Source of the DNA: Helianthus annuus
Taxonomy: Eukaryota > Streptophyta > Magnoliopsida > Asterales > Asteraceae
Assembly: GCF_002127325.2 (NCBI RefSeq)
Contig: NC_035436.2
Location: 121,616,771-121,680,770, forward strand
Reading direction: 5' to 3'
DNA length: 64,000 nt
Shown here in pieces: positions 11,047 through 23,858 of the stretch; within the stretch, counting starts at the first letter, position 1, and each line of letters starts with the position of its first letter. A program made the translations under genes and the position numbers. The notes below the pieces were generated by a model, which was not told the origin of the DNA, searched no databases, and saw nothing but the letters and a program-made list of their open reading frames with translations.

Positions 11047-12223
11047 ATGAATGGACGCGTTAACCTAACTCAAGCCCAGCTAATGGCTCTAATCAATGAA
11101 CAAGTTGTTGCAGCACTAGCAGCCGCTCAGGCAGGAGGTATAACCTGCCATTGCAACTTACTCTAGGATCTTTAGATCCTACTCTCGTAAACCAACACTT
11201 GTGCTTAACTTTGTCACTTCTTGCACACACGACAGGTCAACACGCTCAGCCTCCTACATGTACCTTCAAACTTTTATGGACTGTCGACCAACTACTTTCA
11301 ACGGCACTGAAGGAGCTGTAGGCCTCCTCCATTGGTTCGAGAAGTTCGAATCTGTTTTCGAGATGTGTGACTGCCCTGAGGCACGTAGGGTGAAGTATGC
11401 TACTGGTACTCTTGAAGGTCTAGCGCTCACGTGGTGGAACGCTCAGGTTCAAATGCTGGGGATTGTTGCTACTAACGCCACCCCATGGAATGATTTTAAG
11501 GAACTAATCAAGGAAGAGTATTGTAGTCGCGACTACATCCACAAGCTAGAGGTGGAGTTTTTCAACTTAAAGATGACGGAGTCAGAAATCGAAGCATATA
11601 CGAAAAGGTCTAATGAGCTGGCAATTTTGTGTCCTACTATGGTGGATCCTCCCATCAAGCGAATCGAGTTGTACCTCAAAGGTTTAGTGCCAGAGATCCA
11701 GAGTCACGTGACAGCAGCAAACCTCGCCACCATCCAACAAGTCACTCGATTGGCTCATTGTCTCACTGATCAGGCGGTGGAAGAGAACAAACTGCCCAAG
11801 CGTATTGGTCCTACTACTACAGTCACTACTTCTGGTGCCCCCAACGACAGCAAGCGTAAATGGGATGGGATCTCAAGCAAGGGTTCGACATCAGCTCAGT
11901 CTCAGTCTTAGCAGCGAAAGACTGATGACTACCAGAGTCCTGGTCAGCAATCTTCGGGTAGTCAAGGACAGGGTGGATACAGGGGAAACCACCCCAAGTG
12001 CAACCGATGCAACAGGCATCATAGTGGGCAGTGCAACAAGGGTCGTTGTTAGAGATGTAACAAGTTTGGTCATGAAGCAAAGGATTGTAGGAGCGCGCGA
12101 CATGCGATTCAGAATCGTCAACAGCAACAGCAAGTTCCACAGAACCAGCCGCAACAACAGAAGGGTAAGAGGGGATGCTTTCAGTGTGGTGCTGAAGCCC
12201 ACTTCAAAAGAAACTGTCCTCAG
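11047..12223 (+). pseudogene. gag: G2 gag (with putative intron)
   Basis: The ATG at 11047 begins a short exon rich in Ala/Gln. A putative intron (11138-11235) follows. The main Gag domain (MDCRPTTF, HWFEKFESVF, TWWNAQ) starts near 11277. Zinc-binding motifs follow near 11998-12070 and at about 12180 ([14 protein letters not shown]), so the nucleocapsid end is recognisable. Breaks: one base is missing in exon 2 before MDCRP, and TAG stops occur at 11909-11911 and 12050-12052. Gag would form the particle. It continues in frame into pol without a separate start. Confidence 0.8.
11138..11235 (+). other. Putative 98-nt intron near the 5' end of G2 gag
   Basis: The donor GTATAA and acceptor GACAG flank a stretch with no conserved coding sense. 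Upstream the frame has TQAQL and ends in an Ala/Gln run; downstream comes the conserved Gag domain. G3 has a comparable 88-nt segment at the same place with its own GT/AG borders that keeps the frame exactly. Confidence 0.55.
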
Positions 12224-14380
12224 TTGAATCAGAATCAGAATAACAACAATAATCAGGGAAACAACGGGAATAACAACGGGGGAAACAATGGAAACAATGG
12301 CGCCCGGGGCCGTGCGTTTGTGATTGGGCAGGGTGATGCAAGGAATGATCCTAACGTAGTGATGGGTAAGTTTCTTCTCGATGACTTCTTTGTTAACGTT
12401 TTATTTGATTCGGGTGCCGATACCAGTTATATGTCCTTAAAAGTTAGTCAAATGTTAAAGCGCACACCAACACCTTTGAGCACCAAGAATGTCGTAGAGT
12501 TAGCAAATGGTAAAAGTTTAGAGGCCACACACGTAGTTAAGGGTTGTAATCTCATCTTAGCTGGTCAGACCTTCTCTATCGACCTCATTCCTATTGTTTT
12601 GGGTAGTTTCAACATTGTTATTGGTATAGATTGGTTATCGCAACATCGAGCAGAGATCCTCTGTCAGGAGAAGATCGTTCGCATTCCTCGTTCAAATGGA
12701 GAACCTTTAGTGATTCATGGCGACAAGAGTGGTGCCGTGGTAGGCATCATTTCTTTTCTTAAGGCCCAGAAGTGTTTGCGAAAGGGCCACGCTGCTATTT
12801 TAGCCCTCGTTACTGACACCTCGAAGAAAGAGAAGAAGATCGAAGATATCCCGATTGTGCGTGATTTTCCTGAGGTATTCCCTGAGGAATTACCTGGTCT
12901 CCCACCCCATCGTCAGGTTGAATTTCAAATCAAGCTAGCTCCTGGAGCAGCGCCAATAGCTCGAGCACCTTATTGTTTAGCTCCATCAGAACTAGAAGAA
13001 CTGTCCACGCAACTACAAGAGCTCTTGGATAAGGGCTTTATTCGTCCTAGCTCTTCGCCTTGGGGAGCTCCAGTATTATTTGTCAAGAAGGATGGTACCT
13101 TCAGAATGTGTATCGACTACCATGAACTCAACAAGGTGACTGTTAAGAACCGTTATCCACTTCCACGCATTGATGACTTATTCGATCAACTGCAAGGGTC
13201 GAGCTACTATTCGAAGATTGACCTGAGGTCAGGTTACCATCAACTGAGAGTCCGAGACGAGGATATTTCTAAGACAGCGTTCAGGACTCGTTATGGGCAT
13301 TACGAGTTCCTGGTTATGCCTTTTGGATTGACAAACGCGCCTGCAGTTTTCATGGATCTTATGAACAGAGTGTGCAAGCCTTACTTGGACAAGTTTGTTA
13401 TTGTATTCATCGACGACATCCTGATCTACTATAAGAGTCATGAGGAACACGAGCGTCATCTACTGCTTATTTTAGAACTTCTTCGAACAGAACAGTTGTA
13501 CGCTAAGTTTTCGAAATGCGACTTTTGGCTTTGTGAAGTCCACTTTCTAGGTCGCGTGGTAAACAAGGATGAGATTCACATCGATCCATCCAAAGTAGAC
13601 TTGATCAAGAACTGGCCTGCACCTCATACACCAACAGAAATCCGCCAATTCTTGGGTTTGGCGGGCTACTACAGAAGGTTCATCAAGGATTTCTCCAAGA
13701 TTGCTCAACCTCTCACCTCGTTAACGCAGAAGGGCGTCACTTATCGTTGGGGTAACGCACAGGAAGCAGCATTTCAGTACCTAAAGGATAGACTATGTAG
13801 ACCAATTCTCTCATTGCCAGAGGGCACAGACGACTTTGTGGTTTATTATGACGCGTCAATTCAGGGTCTTGGCTGTGTGTTGATGCAACGGGATAAAGTC
13901 ATTGCTTACGCTTCACGCCAACTTAAAGTTCACGAAAGGAACTACACTACACATGATCTGGAGCTGGGAGTTGTTGTTTTTGCGCTTAAGATATGGAGAC
14001 ATTACCTGTACGGTACCAAGTGCACCATTTACACCGATCACAGGAGTCTCGAGCATATCTTTCAACAGAAGGAATTAAACATGAGGCAACGTCGATGGGT
14101 CGAGCTTTTGAATGACTAGGAATGTGCGATCAAGTACCATCCGGGCAAAGCCAATGTGGTGGCCGATGCCCTCAGTCGAAAGGATACTACACCTAAGCGT
14201 GTGCGAGCGTTACAACTCACCATTCAGTCTAGTCTTCCTTCCCAGATACGAGATGCTTAGGTAGAAGCACTGAAACCAGAAAACGTCAGGGCGGAGGCCC
14301 TACGCGGATCAAGGATACGGTTAGAACAAAAGGAAGACGGCGCTTACTATGTAACGGGGCGTATTTAGGTTCCACTTTAT
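12224..14380 (+). pseudogene. pol: G2 pol, first part: protease, RT, RNase H
   Basis: After an Asn/Gly-rich linker comes protease ([11 protein letters not shown] near 12405). RT follows from about 12920 ([14 protein letters not shown] near 13051; active site FIDDIL near 13406; [16 protein letters not shown] near 13635), then RNase H (VVYYDAS near 13840, YTTHDLELG near 13945). The RT active site is conserved. In-frame TAG stops occur at 14117-14119, 14258-14260 and 14366-14368, and small in-frame deletions are visible. Protein made from this copy would stop before integrase. Confidence 0.88.
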
Positions 14381-15733
14381 GGAAACTTACGTGAGCTAGT
14401 GATGGAAGAAGCACATAAGTCTCGTTACTCAGTACATCCTGGTTCGGATAAGATGTACCACGACATAAAGACTACATATTGGTGGCCTAGTATGAAAGCA
14501 CACATAGCAACGTACGTCAGCAAATGTTTGACTTGTGCGAGAGTCAAGACCGAATATCAGAAACCATCGGGCCTACTTCAACCCAAGATACCACAGTGGA
14601 AATGGGAGCAAATTTCCATGGATTTCGTTACTGGCCTGCCTAGATCTCAACGGGGAAATGACACTATTTCGGTTATAGTGGATCGATTGACTAAGTCTGC
14701 ACACTTCTTGGATATCAAAGAAACGGATAAGTTCTCCACTCTAGCAGATGTTTACTTAAAGGAAGTGGTTTCGAGGCACGGGGTGCCAACCTCCATTATA
14801 TCTGATCATGATGCACGTTTTACTTGTGAGTTGTGGAAAGCAATGCACAAGTCATTTCGCTCACGTTTAGACATGAGCACCGCTTATCATCCACAGACGG
14901 ATGGGCAGTCTGAGCGCACTATTCAAACCCTTGAAGACATGCTTAGGGCATGTGTGCTTGATTTTGGCAACGGCTGGGAAAAACACCTCCCGTTAGTGGA
15001 GTTTTCGTATAACAACAGTTACCACACAAGTATTCAGGCCGCTCCATTTGAGGCATTGTACGGGCGTAAATGCCCATCACCTCTTTGTTGGGCAGAGGTG
15101 GGTGATAGTCAGATCACGGGTCCAGAACTGGTAGTTGACACAATGGAAAGGATTGCACAGATACGACAACGCACAACGGCCGCTCATGACCGTCAGAAAA
15201 GCTACGCTGATAAGCATAGGAAACCACTCGAGTTCCAGGTTAGGGATCGAGTGCTACTCAAAGTCTCACCCTGGAAGGGTGTGGTTCGCTTTGGAAAAAG
15301 GGGCAAGCACAATCCGCGATATGTCGGACCTTTCGAAGTCATGGAGAAAATAGGCAAAGTGGCCAACAAACTTAACCAACCCGCAGAACTCAGTGGAGTT
15401 CACAACGTATTTCACGTGTCAAATCTGAAGAAGTGTCTGTCAGATGAGACCCTTATAGTTCCGTTTAAGGAGCTCACTATAGACGACCAGTTGCGATTCG
15501 CCGAGGAACCAGTAGAGATTACTGACCGAGATATGAAAGTTCTCAAGCACACTAGAATACCTCTAGTTCGAGTTTGTTGGAACTCCCGTCGTGGCCCAGA
15601 GTTCACCTGGGAACGAGAAGACCAAATGAAACACAAGTATCCCCAGTTGTTCGGAAACAATGCAACCACTGCTGAGGCTGAAGCTGCTACGGAATTTCGG
15701 GACGAAATTCCCAATCAACGGGGGATGATGTGA
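14381..15733 (+). pseudogene. pol: G2 pol, second part: integrase and chromodomain
   Basis: An H-H-C-C zinc domain ([10 protein letters not shown] to CLTCARVK, about 14410-14545) precedes the D-D-E core: MDFVTGLP (about 14619), ISDHDARFT (about 14800) and [13 protein letters not shown] (about 14910). A GPF-type motif follows near 15325. The chromodomain ([18 protein letters not shown]) is near 15580-15630. The stop TGA (15731-15733) overlaps the first bases of the 3' LTR. Chromodomains target integration to certain chromatin. This stretch is itself open for 444 codons. Confidence 0.88.
15692..15728 (+). promoter_or_regulatory. G2 pre-PPT palindrome and polypurine tract
   Basis: GAATTTCG and CGAAATTC around the centre GGA (15692-15710) are followed, 18 nt later, by the LTR start. 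The polypurine tract AACGGGGGATGA ends at 15728 and primes plus-strand DNA. The palindrome lies inside the last codons of pol (FRDEIP). A second copy of the module lies in the LTR at 15793-15829. Confidence 0.75.
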
Positions 15734-17694
15734 CACCCCAGGAACACCAGTAAACCACGCAACTTAACTAGCTTCCTCAGTAACCGCATGCTAAATTTCG
15801 GGACGAAATTTCTTTCAAGTTGGGGATAATGTGACAACTCGAGTTTCCAAGATTCCATCTTCGCATTAATTGCACGTTAATTGTTAAGTTGTTTGCTTAC
15901 ACGACTTGTTTGCCTTGTAACTGTACACGTTGGATTATATGCTGAGATGTTTGTTGATATGTTGTCTATTTAATGTGATTGAGGTGTTTGGTGAGATATC
16001 ATGATAGAATGATTTGATTGTTACTGTTGAATGATCTTTGCATAGGGTTGTATGGGTAGATGGTTATGATGATCTGTATGTTGAGATTAAATCGTTTTAT
16101 GAGTACTAAATCGTTTTATGAGTACGATACTTGATAAAATTAGGAATTGATGATCTGTATGGGATGGTGAAATGGTTTATGTTCACAGTTCATAATCTGT
16201 TGGTGCTTGTGTATCATGATGTTATTTGTTTAGATTGGTTAGATTGATTAAATGAATAAGTATTACAGTTACGTCGTGTCAATAATCTGGTAATATGTGA
16301 TTCATGGATAAAGTTCTGATATTGATGATCATTGTGTAACGGCTGTAGACGATTAGGGTTTTCTGTGTTTGAAACTGATATACGACGTAACATATGTGAT
16401 ATGACAAAACGCCAGTCACGATGAAACAAGAGGGTGTTTCGCCAAGGGTAGCCACGACGAAACAAGAGGGTGTTTCGCCGAAAGGGTGCACGACAAAACC
16501 AAGTGTTTCGTCGAAGGGGGATCACGGCGAAACTAGGGCGTTTCGTCAGATGGGTAAACTGCACAGTGAACTCAGTTAAGTCTGTTAAAGGTTAACTGGG
16601 TTAGTTAGCTGTTGTTAAATGATAAGCATGACTTGCATGAACTTGTATAATTGATAGATGCTATGTGTTTGTTGTTACTTGCATGTACGTGATGACCTTG
16701 CATGTTAGTCGAACATGTGAATGTCAACTGATTTGTGTGTATGTGCAAACTATAGGCTTTGATTGAATTAATTGTGCAAGTAATTAAGCATACCGAGCAA
16801 ACCGAGGTGAGTTCACACTTTCTACAAGGCATGGGATTCCCAAGGGTTGGGAATGGGTTAATAAAGTAAAACGGAACTCTACATATCCTCCTTGGGTAGG
16901 ATATGTACGGCCATCCTCCTTGGGTAGGATGCCACTATAAATCCTGCGTATTTTCCTTGGGTAGAACTACGTACGTTCGTCCTCCTTGGGTAGGACAACA
17001 ACCTTAACTTACTAGACAAAACTCTATCATGAAGTCCCTCCTCTTTATATCGACTTAATCGCCGAGGCCGATGGCGAGCGGGTCATTAGTTAATAGCGGT
17101 ATTAGGTTTAACAAACCTCACACCGTGTCGTTCGAACGGGCGTGTACTAATGGACTATGGTAAACTGTCAGTGATGATAGACACTGATGTAGGGCATAAC
17201 ATATGTTTCGTTAGTAGTCGATATGGTATGGTCTAGTGGTTCACAGGGGAAGCCCCCCACTGATTATGGTTATGGTTTGGGAAACAAGGGCATTGGTTAA
17301 CTCATGGTTTACGAAAAAACTTATGATCTCAGAACTAACTGGTAAAACTAAACAACCAACTGTGAACTCGCTCAACTTTGTTGTTGACTCGTTGTTACAT
17401 GCCTTGCAGGTCAATAGGTACTTTTGGAGCTTGCACGAGGAGGCGTGGACGTTGTGGGACATGGATAGTTACATGCCATGTTAAACATTCATCATACTTT
17501 TGAACTTATACTGTGGTTTTAAACAATATGCTTCTGCTTACAACTTAAACTATGTTTTTGTTTGGACACCAATTATATTGTGTTTGGGTTTTGCATTTAT
17601 TTATATGCTATGTTCAATATGATTGGTGGCTTGATCCTGGTCAGTCATGCCTCCAAGCGGTGATACTCCGCATGTGGATTTTGGGGGTGTGACA
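15729..17694 (+). repeat. 3' LTR of G2 (1966 bp, internally deleted)
   Basis: It matches the 5' LTR from TGTGACACC to TGTGACA. A block corresponding to about 8690-9065 is missing; the junction lies at similar ATCATG/GTCATG words near 16000. That block includes the TATA-like box and palindrome cluster A. A small duplication is present near 16090-16120, as well as scattered substitutions. Confidence 0.88.
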
Positions 17695-17699
17695 ACAGA

Positions 17700-19351
17700 T
17701 CACAAGAGCCTACAGCACATATTCTATCAGAAAGAGCTCAATATGAGACAGCGACGCTGGGTTGAGTTGTTAAATGATTATGATTGCGAAATCAAATATC
17801 ATCCAGGAAAGGCGAATGTGGTGGCAGACGCCTTAAGTCGAAAGGAAAGGATTAAGCCCATAAGGGTTAGGGCTTTGGAAATGATTATTCAGACATACCT
17901 CTCGTTGTGCATTCGTGCTGCGCAGAGAGAAGCTCTTAAGAAAGAAAACATTAAGGCTGAATATCTCCGTGGGATGGAGAAAAAGTTGGTACCCAACAAG
18001 GAAGGAACCTTGTGTTTTATGGGACGAATTTGGGTTCCGCTTTTTGGTGGTCTTAGAGATGTTATTTTTGATGAAGCTCATAAATCAAGGTACTCGATCC
18101 ATCCAGGATCGGACAAGATGTACCAAGATTTGAAGGATTATTACTGGTGGCTAAGACTTAAGGGCGATGTGGCTACTTATGTTGGGAAGTGTTTGACCTG
18201 CGCCAAAGTGAAGGCCGAGTATCAGAAGCCTTCAGGTCTTCACAGCAACCTGAGATACCTATGTGGAAATGGGAGCAGATCTCAATAGATTTCATAACGA
18301 AGTTGCCCAAAACTCCCAGTGGTCATGATACGATTTGGGTAATCGTGGACCGTTTGACAAAGTCTGCGCACTTTTTGCCAATCAGAGAAAAGGATAACAC
18401 GGGTAAGCTAGCTGAGCTGTACCTAAGGGAGATAGTTGCACGTCATGGAGTGCCTATCTCGATTATTTAGATAGAGATGGGAGATTTGTGTCAAGGATTT
18501 GGCAATCTTTCCAAGAAGCATTTGGTTCTTAGTTGAATCTGAGTACAACTTTTCATTCACAGACGGACGGTCAAAGTAAGAGAACGATTCAGACGCTTGA
18601 AGATATGCTGCGTGCTTGCGTAATGGACTTGGGTGGCAATTGGGACACTCACCTGCCTTTGGTTGAGTTTTCCTATAACAACAGCTACCATACAAGTATT
18701 CAAGCTTCACCGTTCGAGGCTCTCTACGGAAGCAAGTGTCGATTGCCGTTATGCTGGGCAGATGCAGGAGATAGACAGCTGGTTGGTCCCGAATTGGTCC
18801 AAGAGACAACTGATAAGATCATGCAGATTCGAGAGCGCATCAAGGCGGCTCGTGATCGACAGAAGAGCTATGCAGACCAAAGGCGAAAACCTTTGGAATT
18901 TGAAATAGGTGATATGGTTTTGTTAAAAGTTTCCCCTTGGAAAGGTGTGGCACGCTTTGGGAAGCGTGGTAAGTTAAACCCACAATTTCTCGAACCTTTC
19001 AAAATCCTGGAAAGGGTTGGTTCTGTAGCCTACAAGTTGGAGCTACCGGCAGAACTAAATGGTGTTCATGATACATTTCATGTATCTAATCTGAAGAAGA
19101 GTCCAACTCAAGAGACAGTGGTCATCCCTGCTGATGAAGTTCACATTGACGACACACTCCACTTTACCAAAGAACCTATTAAGGTTACAGATTGGAAGAT
19201 TAACAAGACTCGGAGGGGTAGTGTTAAACTTGTCAAGGTTCGATAGAATGCGCGTCACGGCCCATAGTTTACTTGGGAGCGTGAAGACCGTATGAAAGCT
19301 AAATACCCGCATTTGTTCCCTAGCACCCCTGCAGCTAGTAGTAAAGCTTAA
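17700..19351 (+). pseudogene. pol: G1 pol fragment: RNase H end, integrase, chromodomain
   Basis: It continues the frame interrupted at 8415 (HKSLQHIF, then [10 protein letters not shown]). The integrase zinc domain ([22 protein letters not shown]) is at about 18075-18215. The D-D-E core follows with a frameshift near 18235, a stop at 18469-18471 where the second Asp region should be, and [13 protein letters not shown] near 18565. Chromodomain remains (GPxFTWERED) lie near 19258-19290 after stops at 19243 and about 19264. Stop at 19349-19351. Confidence 0.85.
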
Positions 19352-19386
19352 AATTTCAGGACGAAATTTTCTTAACAGGGGGAGAA
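19350..19386 (+). promoter_or_regulatory. G1 pre-PPT palindrome and polypurine tract
   Basis: AAAATTTC (19350-19357) and GAAATTTT (19363-19370) form a perfect 8-bp inverted repeat. Then come 16 nt containing the purine tract ACAGGGGGAGAA, and the LTR starts at 19387. G1 has only one copy of the module. Confidence 0.7.
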
Positions 19387-21374
19387 TGTGACAACTGTCA
19401 AAATTCCAGGTATCCGCACAACAATTAAACTATGATTAGAGCTTAATGACTGTGTTGAATTATAATTATTGACTTGAATAGCTTTCTGAATTATTGCCAT
19501 ATACATACATGTGCATCACATATTGCTTAATGATATATCCTTATTGCATGAGAACTTTATTGACTTAAATGATGCACGAAACACAGTTAGCACAGTTATC
19601 AAACAAACTGGGAAAATGCTGACGGAGTTCAGTAAATAGACAGACGTTGTGTTGAGACCTAGAATGGGCCAGAAACCAAGTATTACACTAGTGGAAAGTA
19701 AGGATCACAAAACTGCCTTCCTAGAGATAGTTTAAGTGCCGGAAAGTGCCTAAAACTCACATAAAGTGCTGAATTCAGCAAAAATCAACAATTTTCAGCA
19801 TTTAAACACACTTATATCATGCAGAAATATGGTTAAATGGTCCTGAATGCTTTCCTAAGTGTCGGGAATCAAAACTGTCATAAAAGGGTACATAAAGCAC
19901 ACTAAACTACATAGTTTAGCACCTTAACGAACCAGTAACCAACAGAACAATCGGACACTACCCGAAACACCAAATTTTCACTAGAAGCACTGTTTTAACA
20001 TTACCAAGCTAGTTATGGTCCCCGGACATCATAACACACTATATAAATATCTAGTAACTAAACATCTAACTAAATACTTGAATTATAACCATGAACTAAC
20101 CATATAGTTAAAACCTAGCCTACTACCCCCCCCCCTATGGGACGACCCAACATGGCCCCCACTCTTTGATTTTCTTTTGATTAAACAATGGATTGTGTTG
20201 GCGATTTTTAGACACATGAACCATAAGTTAAAGCTTCTAAATGGATTATAAGTAAACACATCAAGTTCATAACCTCATTTCTCATTCATCACTCACCACC
20301 ACTTCTTTCTCTTCCTTTCCTCTTGGCTTCGGCCGTAACCAACAACAACACAACCACCATCATTCACTCATCTTCAATCAATTCCAAGTATACTCAAGGG
20401 TGTTAGAGGTTGCATAAGGAATCTAGGAGCTTTCGGAAGTTCAAGGACCTTCTCTATTTGCTTTTATCCACCTCTTTTCCTCTCTTGATCATCCCTAGCC
20501 TTAAGCTAGTGGTAAGAACACTAATCTTTCCATTTTACATCTCATATAAGTGGTTAAAGAATGATACATGATGATTAACTTGAAGAACACTAAGAATCAA
20601 AAGAATGAAACTTGAACATAAGCTTAAATCATGAAGAAATCATGTTGTTTATGTGTTGATTTACTTGTTGATTGTTGATTTCTTATGAAAATGGTGTAGA
20701 TCATCATATGATCTTGCTAGATCATGATTAAAAACATAATCTAGCAAGATGAGAGGATGAACATGTTAAAGTTTAATAGATCATCCTCACGAAAACATGA
20801 ACTTGAAAGAATATATTGTTTGCTTATAAAATGATGATTAAAGTGAGGTGTAAGTCTTGGTTACTAAAGAAAAACCATGTTTTTAGAGGTTAAACAAGTG
20901 TAGAAACACATGTGTAAGAAGAAAAATCCATGAAGAAACATTTTTAGAAAATATGATTATAAGTTGTAAAGATCTAGATTCTTCAAAGATGATGTTTTTA
21001 AAGAATCAACCACACTTTAAACGGTAACAAGGCTTACTAAATACACTAGTAAGTTACTACAAACTTTTGTAAATTTTCAAGTTCATGAAGTGGTAGTTTA
21101 TGCTTGTTTTTGGCAAAATTGGTAAGTATAAATTGTTTATTGTTGATTGTTGATTGATTATGTTAATTTACAAAAGAAAATGATATACCTTGAAGGTATG
21201 GAAACCTCCATTTTTTGGGGAAACTATGGCAAAATTTTTCTAAAAATTAAACACTTAGAAAAATATTTCTAAACAAATATTTACAAGTATATTTTAAACC
21301 ATGGATTTTTCACATAATGTTTGCCATAATTTTTGTTACAAAAATATAAATATTGGAGGTTGGTTTTTATAAAT
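19387..21374 (+). repeat. G1 3' LTR, first part
   Basis: The LTR starts TGTGACAACTG after the PPT and is cut at 21374 by G3; the last five bases (TAAAT) are the target duplication. It is AT-rich, has a poly-C run near 20125 and a leader-like CT-rich stretch near 20280-20400. No gene is seen. Confidence 0.75.
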
Positions 21375-21841
21375 TGTCACACCCCCAAAATCCACACGCG
21401 GAGTACCACCGCTTGGAGGCGTGACTGACCAGGATCAAGCCACCAATCATATTGAACATGTAATTAATATTAAGTAAAATAAATGTAAACCATCCATCCA
21501 ATACGATAGGTGTTCAAAACATAACCATAGTTTCAAAGTGTAGCGGAAGCATAGTAAATAATCCAACACTAGTTAATAGTTTTAAATGTCATAATAGTTC
21601 AACGTAGAAACCACGATCCTTGCCCACAACGACCCGCTTCTCCAGTGCAAGCTCCAAGTACCTAACGATCTGCAAGGCATGTAACAGAATGATCAACAAA
21701 CTAGTTGAGCGAGTTCACAGTAAGTAAGTGCGTAACAGTAAGTAACGGGTGGCTCTACTAGGCCGATAGTAAGTTATACAGGTGGGGGCTTCCCATGTTA
21801 TGTGACCACTAGACTATTCGTATCAACTACTCGTATCATCC

Positions 21842-22090
21842 CTGTTCTTCTTCCGAGAACAGTAGCGCGTATGGGGTGTTCGTAGGTTTTACGCACGTAT
21901 CCTTCACAACCGAGGATAGGAGACGCGGGGGTGTACATGGGTTTCACGTACGTATCCTTTGTACCGAGGATAGAAGTAAGTAATGCGTACACGTAGGTTT
22001 TACGTGCGTGCCTGACATCCGAGGCAGTAATTGGCATATGACCACGTAGGTGTTATCCTAACCTACGGAACCGTCCTGACATCCGAGGAT
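21842..22090 (-). other. G3 hairpin array (five stem-loops)
   Basis: Given on the + strand, the stems are CTGTTCT/AGAACAG (21842-21848, 21856-21862), TATCCT/AGGATA (21898-21903, 21913-21918), TATCCT/AGGATA (21953-21958, 21967-21972), TGCCT/AGGCA (22009-22013, 22022-22026) and GTCCT/AGGAT (22073-22077, 22086-22090, one wobble). Loops are 7-9 nt and end in CCG. Between them a repeat of the form GTAGGTTTTACG recurs. The second copy, in the other LTR, is 7584 bp to the right. Confidence 0.72.
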
Positions 22091-22439
22091 CATGGTAGGT
22101 GATAGTCTAGGAAAAGCATATGTACGTTCTTAGTCAATGGTAACCTTTATCCCATTCCCACGACCCGGGAATCCCATGCCTTAGTAGGAGTGTGAACTCA
22201 CCTTGGGTTTGCTCGGTATGCTAAGTATGTGCTCAAAGTAAATCAATCACGTCCTAGGGTATGCACGTATACACAATCAGTTTATATCCAGTTGTTCACG
22301 TATAGGTGAAATCATGAAAGTACTAGCATGCAAACATCATCACAGAAATCATGCACATTACTTAACGACAGTTAGATAATCCGGTTAACGTTTAACAGAG
22401 TTAAATCATGCTACTGTGCAAGTATACAAGTTGACAAAA

Positions 22440-22626
22440 CACTTATTTGGCGAAACACATTATTGACGAGACACTCCCTGTTTCGCCAACCACCCTTGGC
22501 GAAACACAACCCTGTTTCGTTGACTACTCTTGGCGAAACACAATCTGTTTCGTCGTTTGACCCTTTGACGAAACAACACCCTGTTTCGTCAATAACCCTT
22601 GGCGAAACTCAATCCTGTTTCGTCAT
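22440..22626 (-). repeat. G3 palindrome cluster B
   Basis: About five inverted repeats with arms GRCGAAACA and TGTTTCGYC and short spacers are packed into 190 bp downstream (in element sense) of the TATA box. The motif is the same as in G2. The other LTR copy lies at about 30019-30210. Confidence 0.72.
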
Positions 22627-23504
22627 GAGTTCTGTTCTGTGGGCAAGTCAGTTACGTCAACAACACAAAACAATATTGCAAATCTTTTTCTTTAATAAAA
22701 TTCTTGGTTGATATTGAAGCACCATTCGGCCGATGAAACCAGCCAATGGTCTTCATGTGACCGTCCATCACCACCAATGATAATAAGTTTATTGTTTAGT
22801 TCTTTTATCATACAAGACAATACACTACATTTAGCACAATGATTACATCGAACCCCCCACATATCCCCATGACCAAAATAGTGACTTAATTTATTACCTT
22901 GCAACCTGCACCCCTAGATCTACTAGCCGCCACTTCCTAGCCCCATGTTACTAGCCGCCACCTCCTAGTCCCCATGTTACCCACCATAAATTTTTAATAG
23001 ACAAAACAATTATGGCCGACATTTGTAACCCACCTCAAAAGGTCATTGGACCAAACTATGAACATGAATATTTTATTAAAACTATTTTGATCATCCTCTA
23101 CATAAAGTGGCCGACAGTATTAAAGAGGAAATCGGTGAACTCATGTGCACTATATGGGCGGCAATATGCATGAGCACCTCTTGGTGTCATTGGACCAAAA
23201 TAAATGATAATCATATCAATGAATATTGTAAGGGTCAATTTGTGATATCGATGCTAATTGGAACGGTGCTATTGAACCAAAGGAATCAACAGTAGCCGCC
23301 ACATATCATGTCGTTATCATCACATGCACAAGTAGGAAAATTATTCGAATAACATTTTAATCATATAATCGGATAATAACAATATGCACTAACCACGAAG
23401 AACAAGGAAGTAATTTGGTCGCTTTGAGGGTCTCGAGTCTCACGGCTGCCGCTAATAGGGAAGAAGTCTAGGGTTTCAGTATTTTCATAACCGTTCTCCT
23501 AATC

Positions 23505-23589
23505 ACATATATATTGTTACGCATACAAGCTTGGGCCGTATTGGGCTTTGGCGAAATTTGGGCTCTCGGCGAAACGCTTATGTTTCGTC
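23505..23589 (-). promoter_or_regulatory. G3 TATA box and palindrome cluster A
   Basis: On the - strand, a CAATATATATG TATA element (23505-23515) lies about 50 bp downstream of the palindrome GGCGAAAC/GTTTCGTC (23568-23589) and a half site near 23549. The arrangement is the same as in G2. The other LTR carries the same unit 7584 bp to the right. Confidence 0.5.
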
Positions 23590-23858
23590 GAGCGGGTTGG
23601 ATGGCGAATAACAATTTTTAATTCGTCTAGTTTGCTTGATGATGAATTACATCTCGATTCGTCGAGCATTACGTGATTTAAGTGTTCTATAATATTTCTA
23701 ATGTTATATTCTCCAATAGCAGGTAATCACATATATGCATAACGACAATACGTTTTACTAAGACACCACGCGTACAATTACAAGTCCAACAAGTCAAACA
23801 GTCAAAGTCAATGGTCAAAGTCAACGTGCATTTAAAGTCAAAAGGTCGAGTTGTCACA

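Larger units (their letters stand above)
8416..17694 (+). mobile_element. Complete Tekay-like Ty3/Gypsy element (G2)
   Basis: Both ends are TGTGACA, flanked by the duplication ACAGA (8411-8415, 17695-17699). Order: 5' LTR 8416-10736, primer-binding site 10740-10752, gag from 11047, pol to 15733, polypurine tract, 3' LTR 15729-17694. Gag-pol is essentially one frame with five in-frame stops, plus a 1-nt deletion near the gag start. The 3' LTR is 355 bp shorter than the 5' LTR because of a deletion. The pol carries a C-terminal chromodomain, placing it among chromoviruses. Confidence 0.92.
21375..23858 (-). repeat. 3' LTR of G3 (2484 bp)
   Basis: It runs from the target duplication to TGTCACA at 23858, where the PPT complement begins. 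It differs from the other LTR at, for example, 21672, 21726 and 22066. It has no LTR extension of the G2 type: the partner LTR ends at the same TGTCACA next to the duplication. Confidence 0.92.

Noticed and set aside
22440..22626. CRISPR-like look of regularly spaced short palindromes in LTRs
   Set aside because: Units and spacers vary, spacers are only a few bases, and the setting is a plant LTR.
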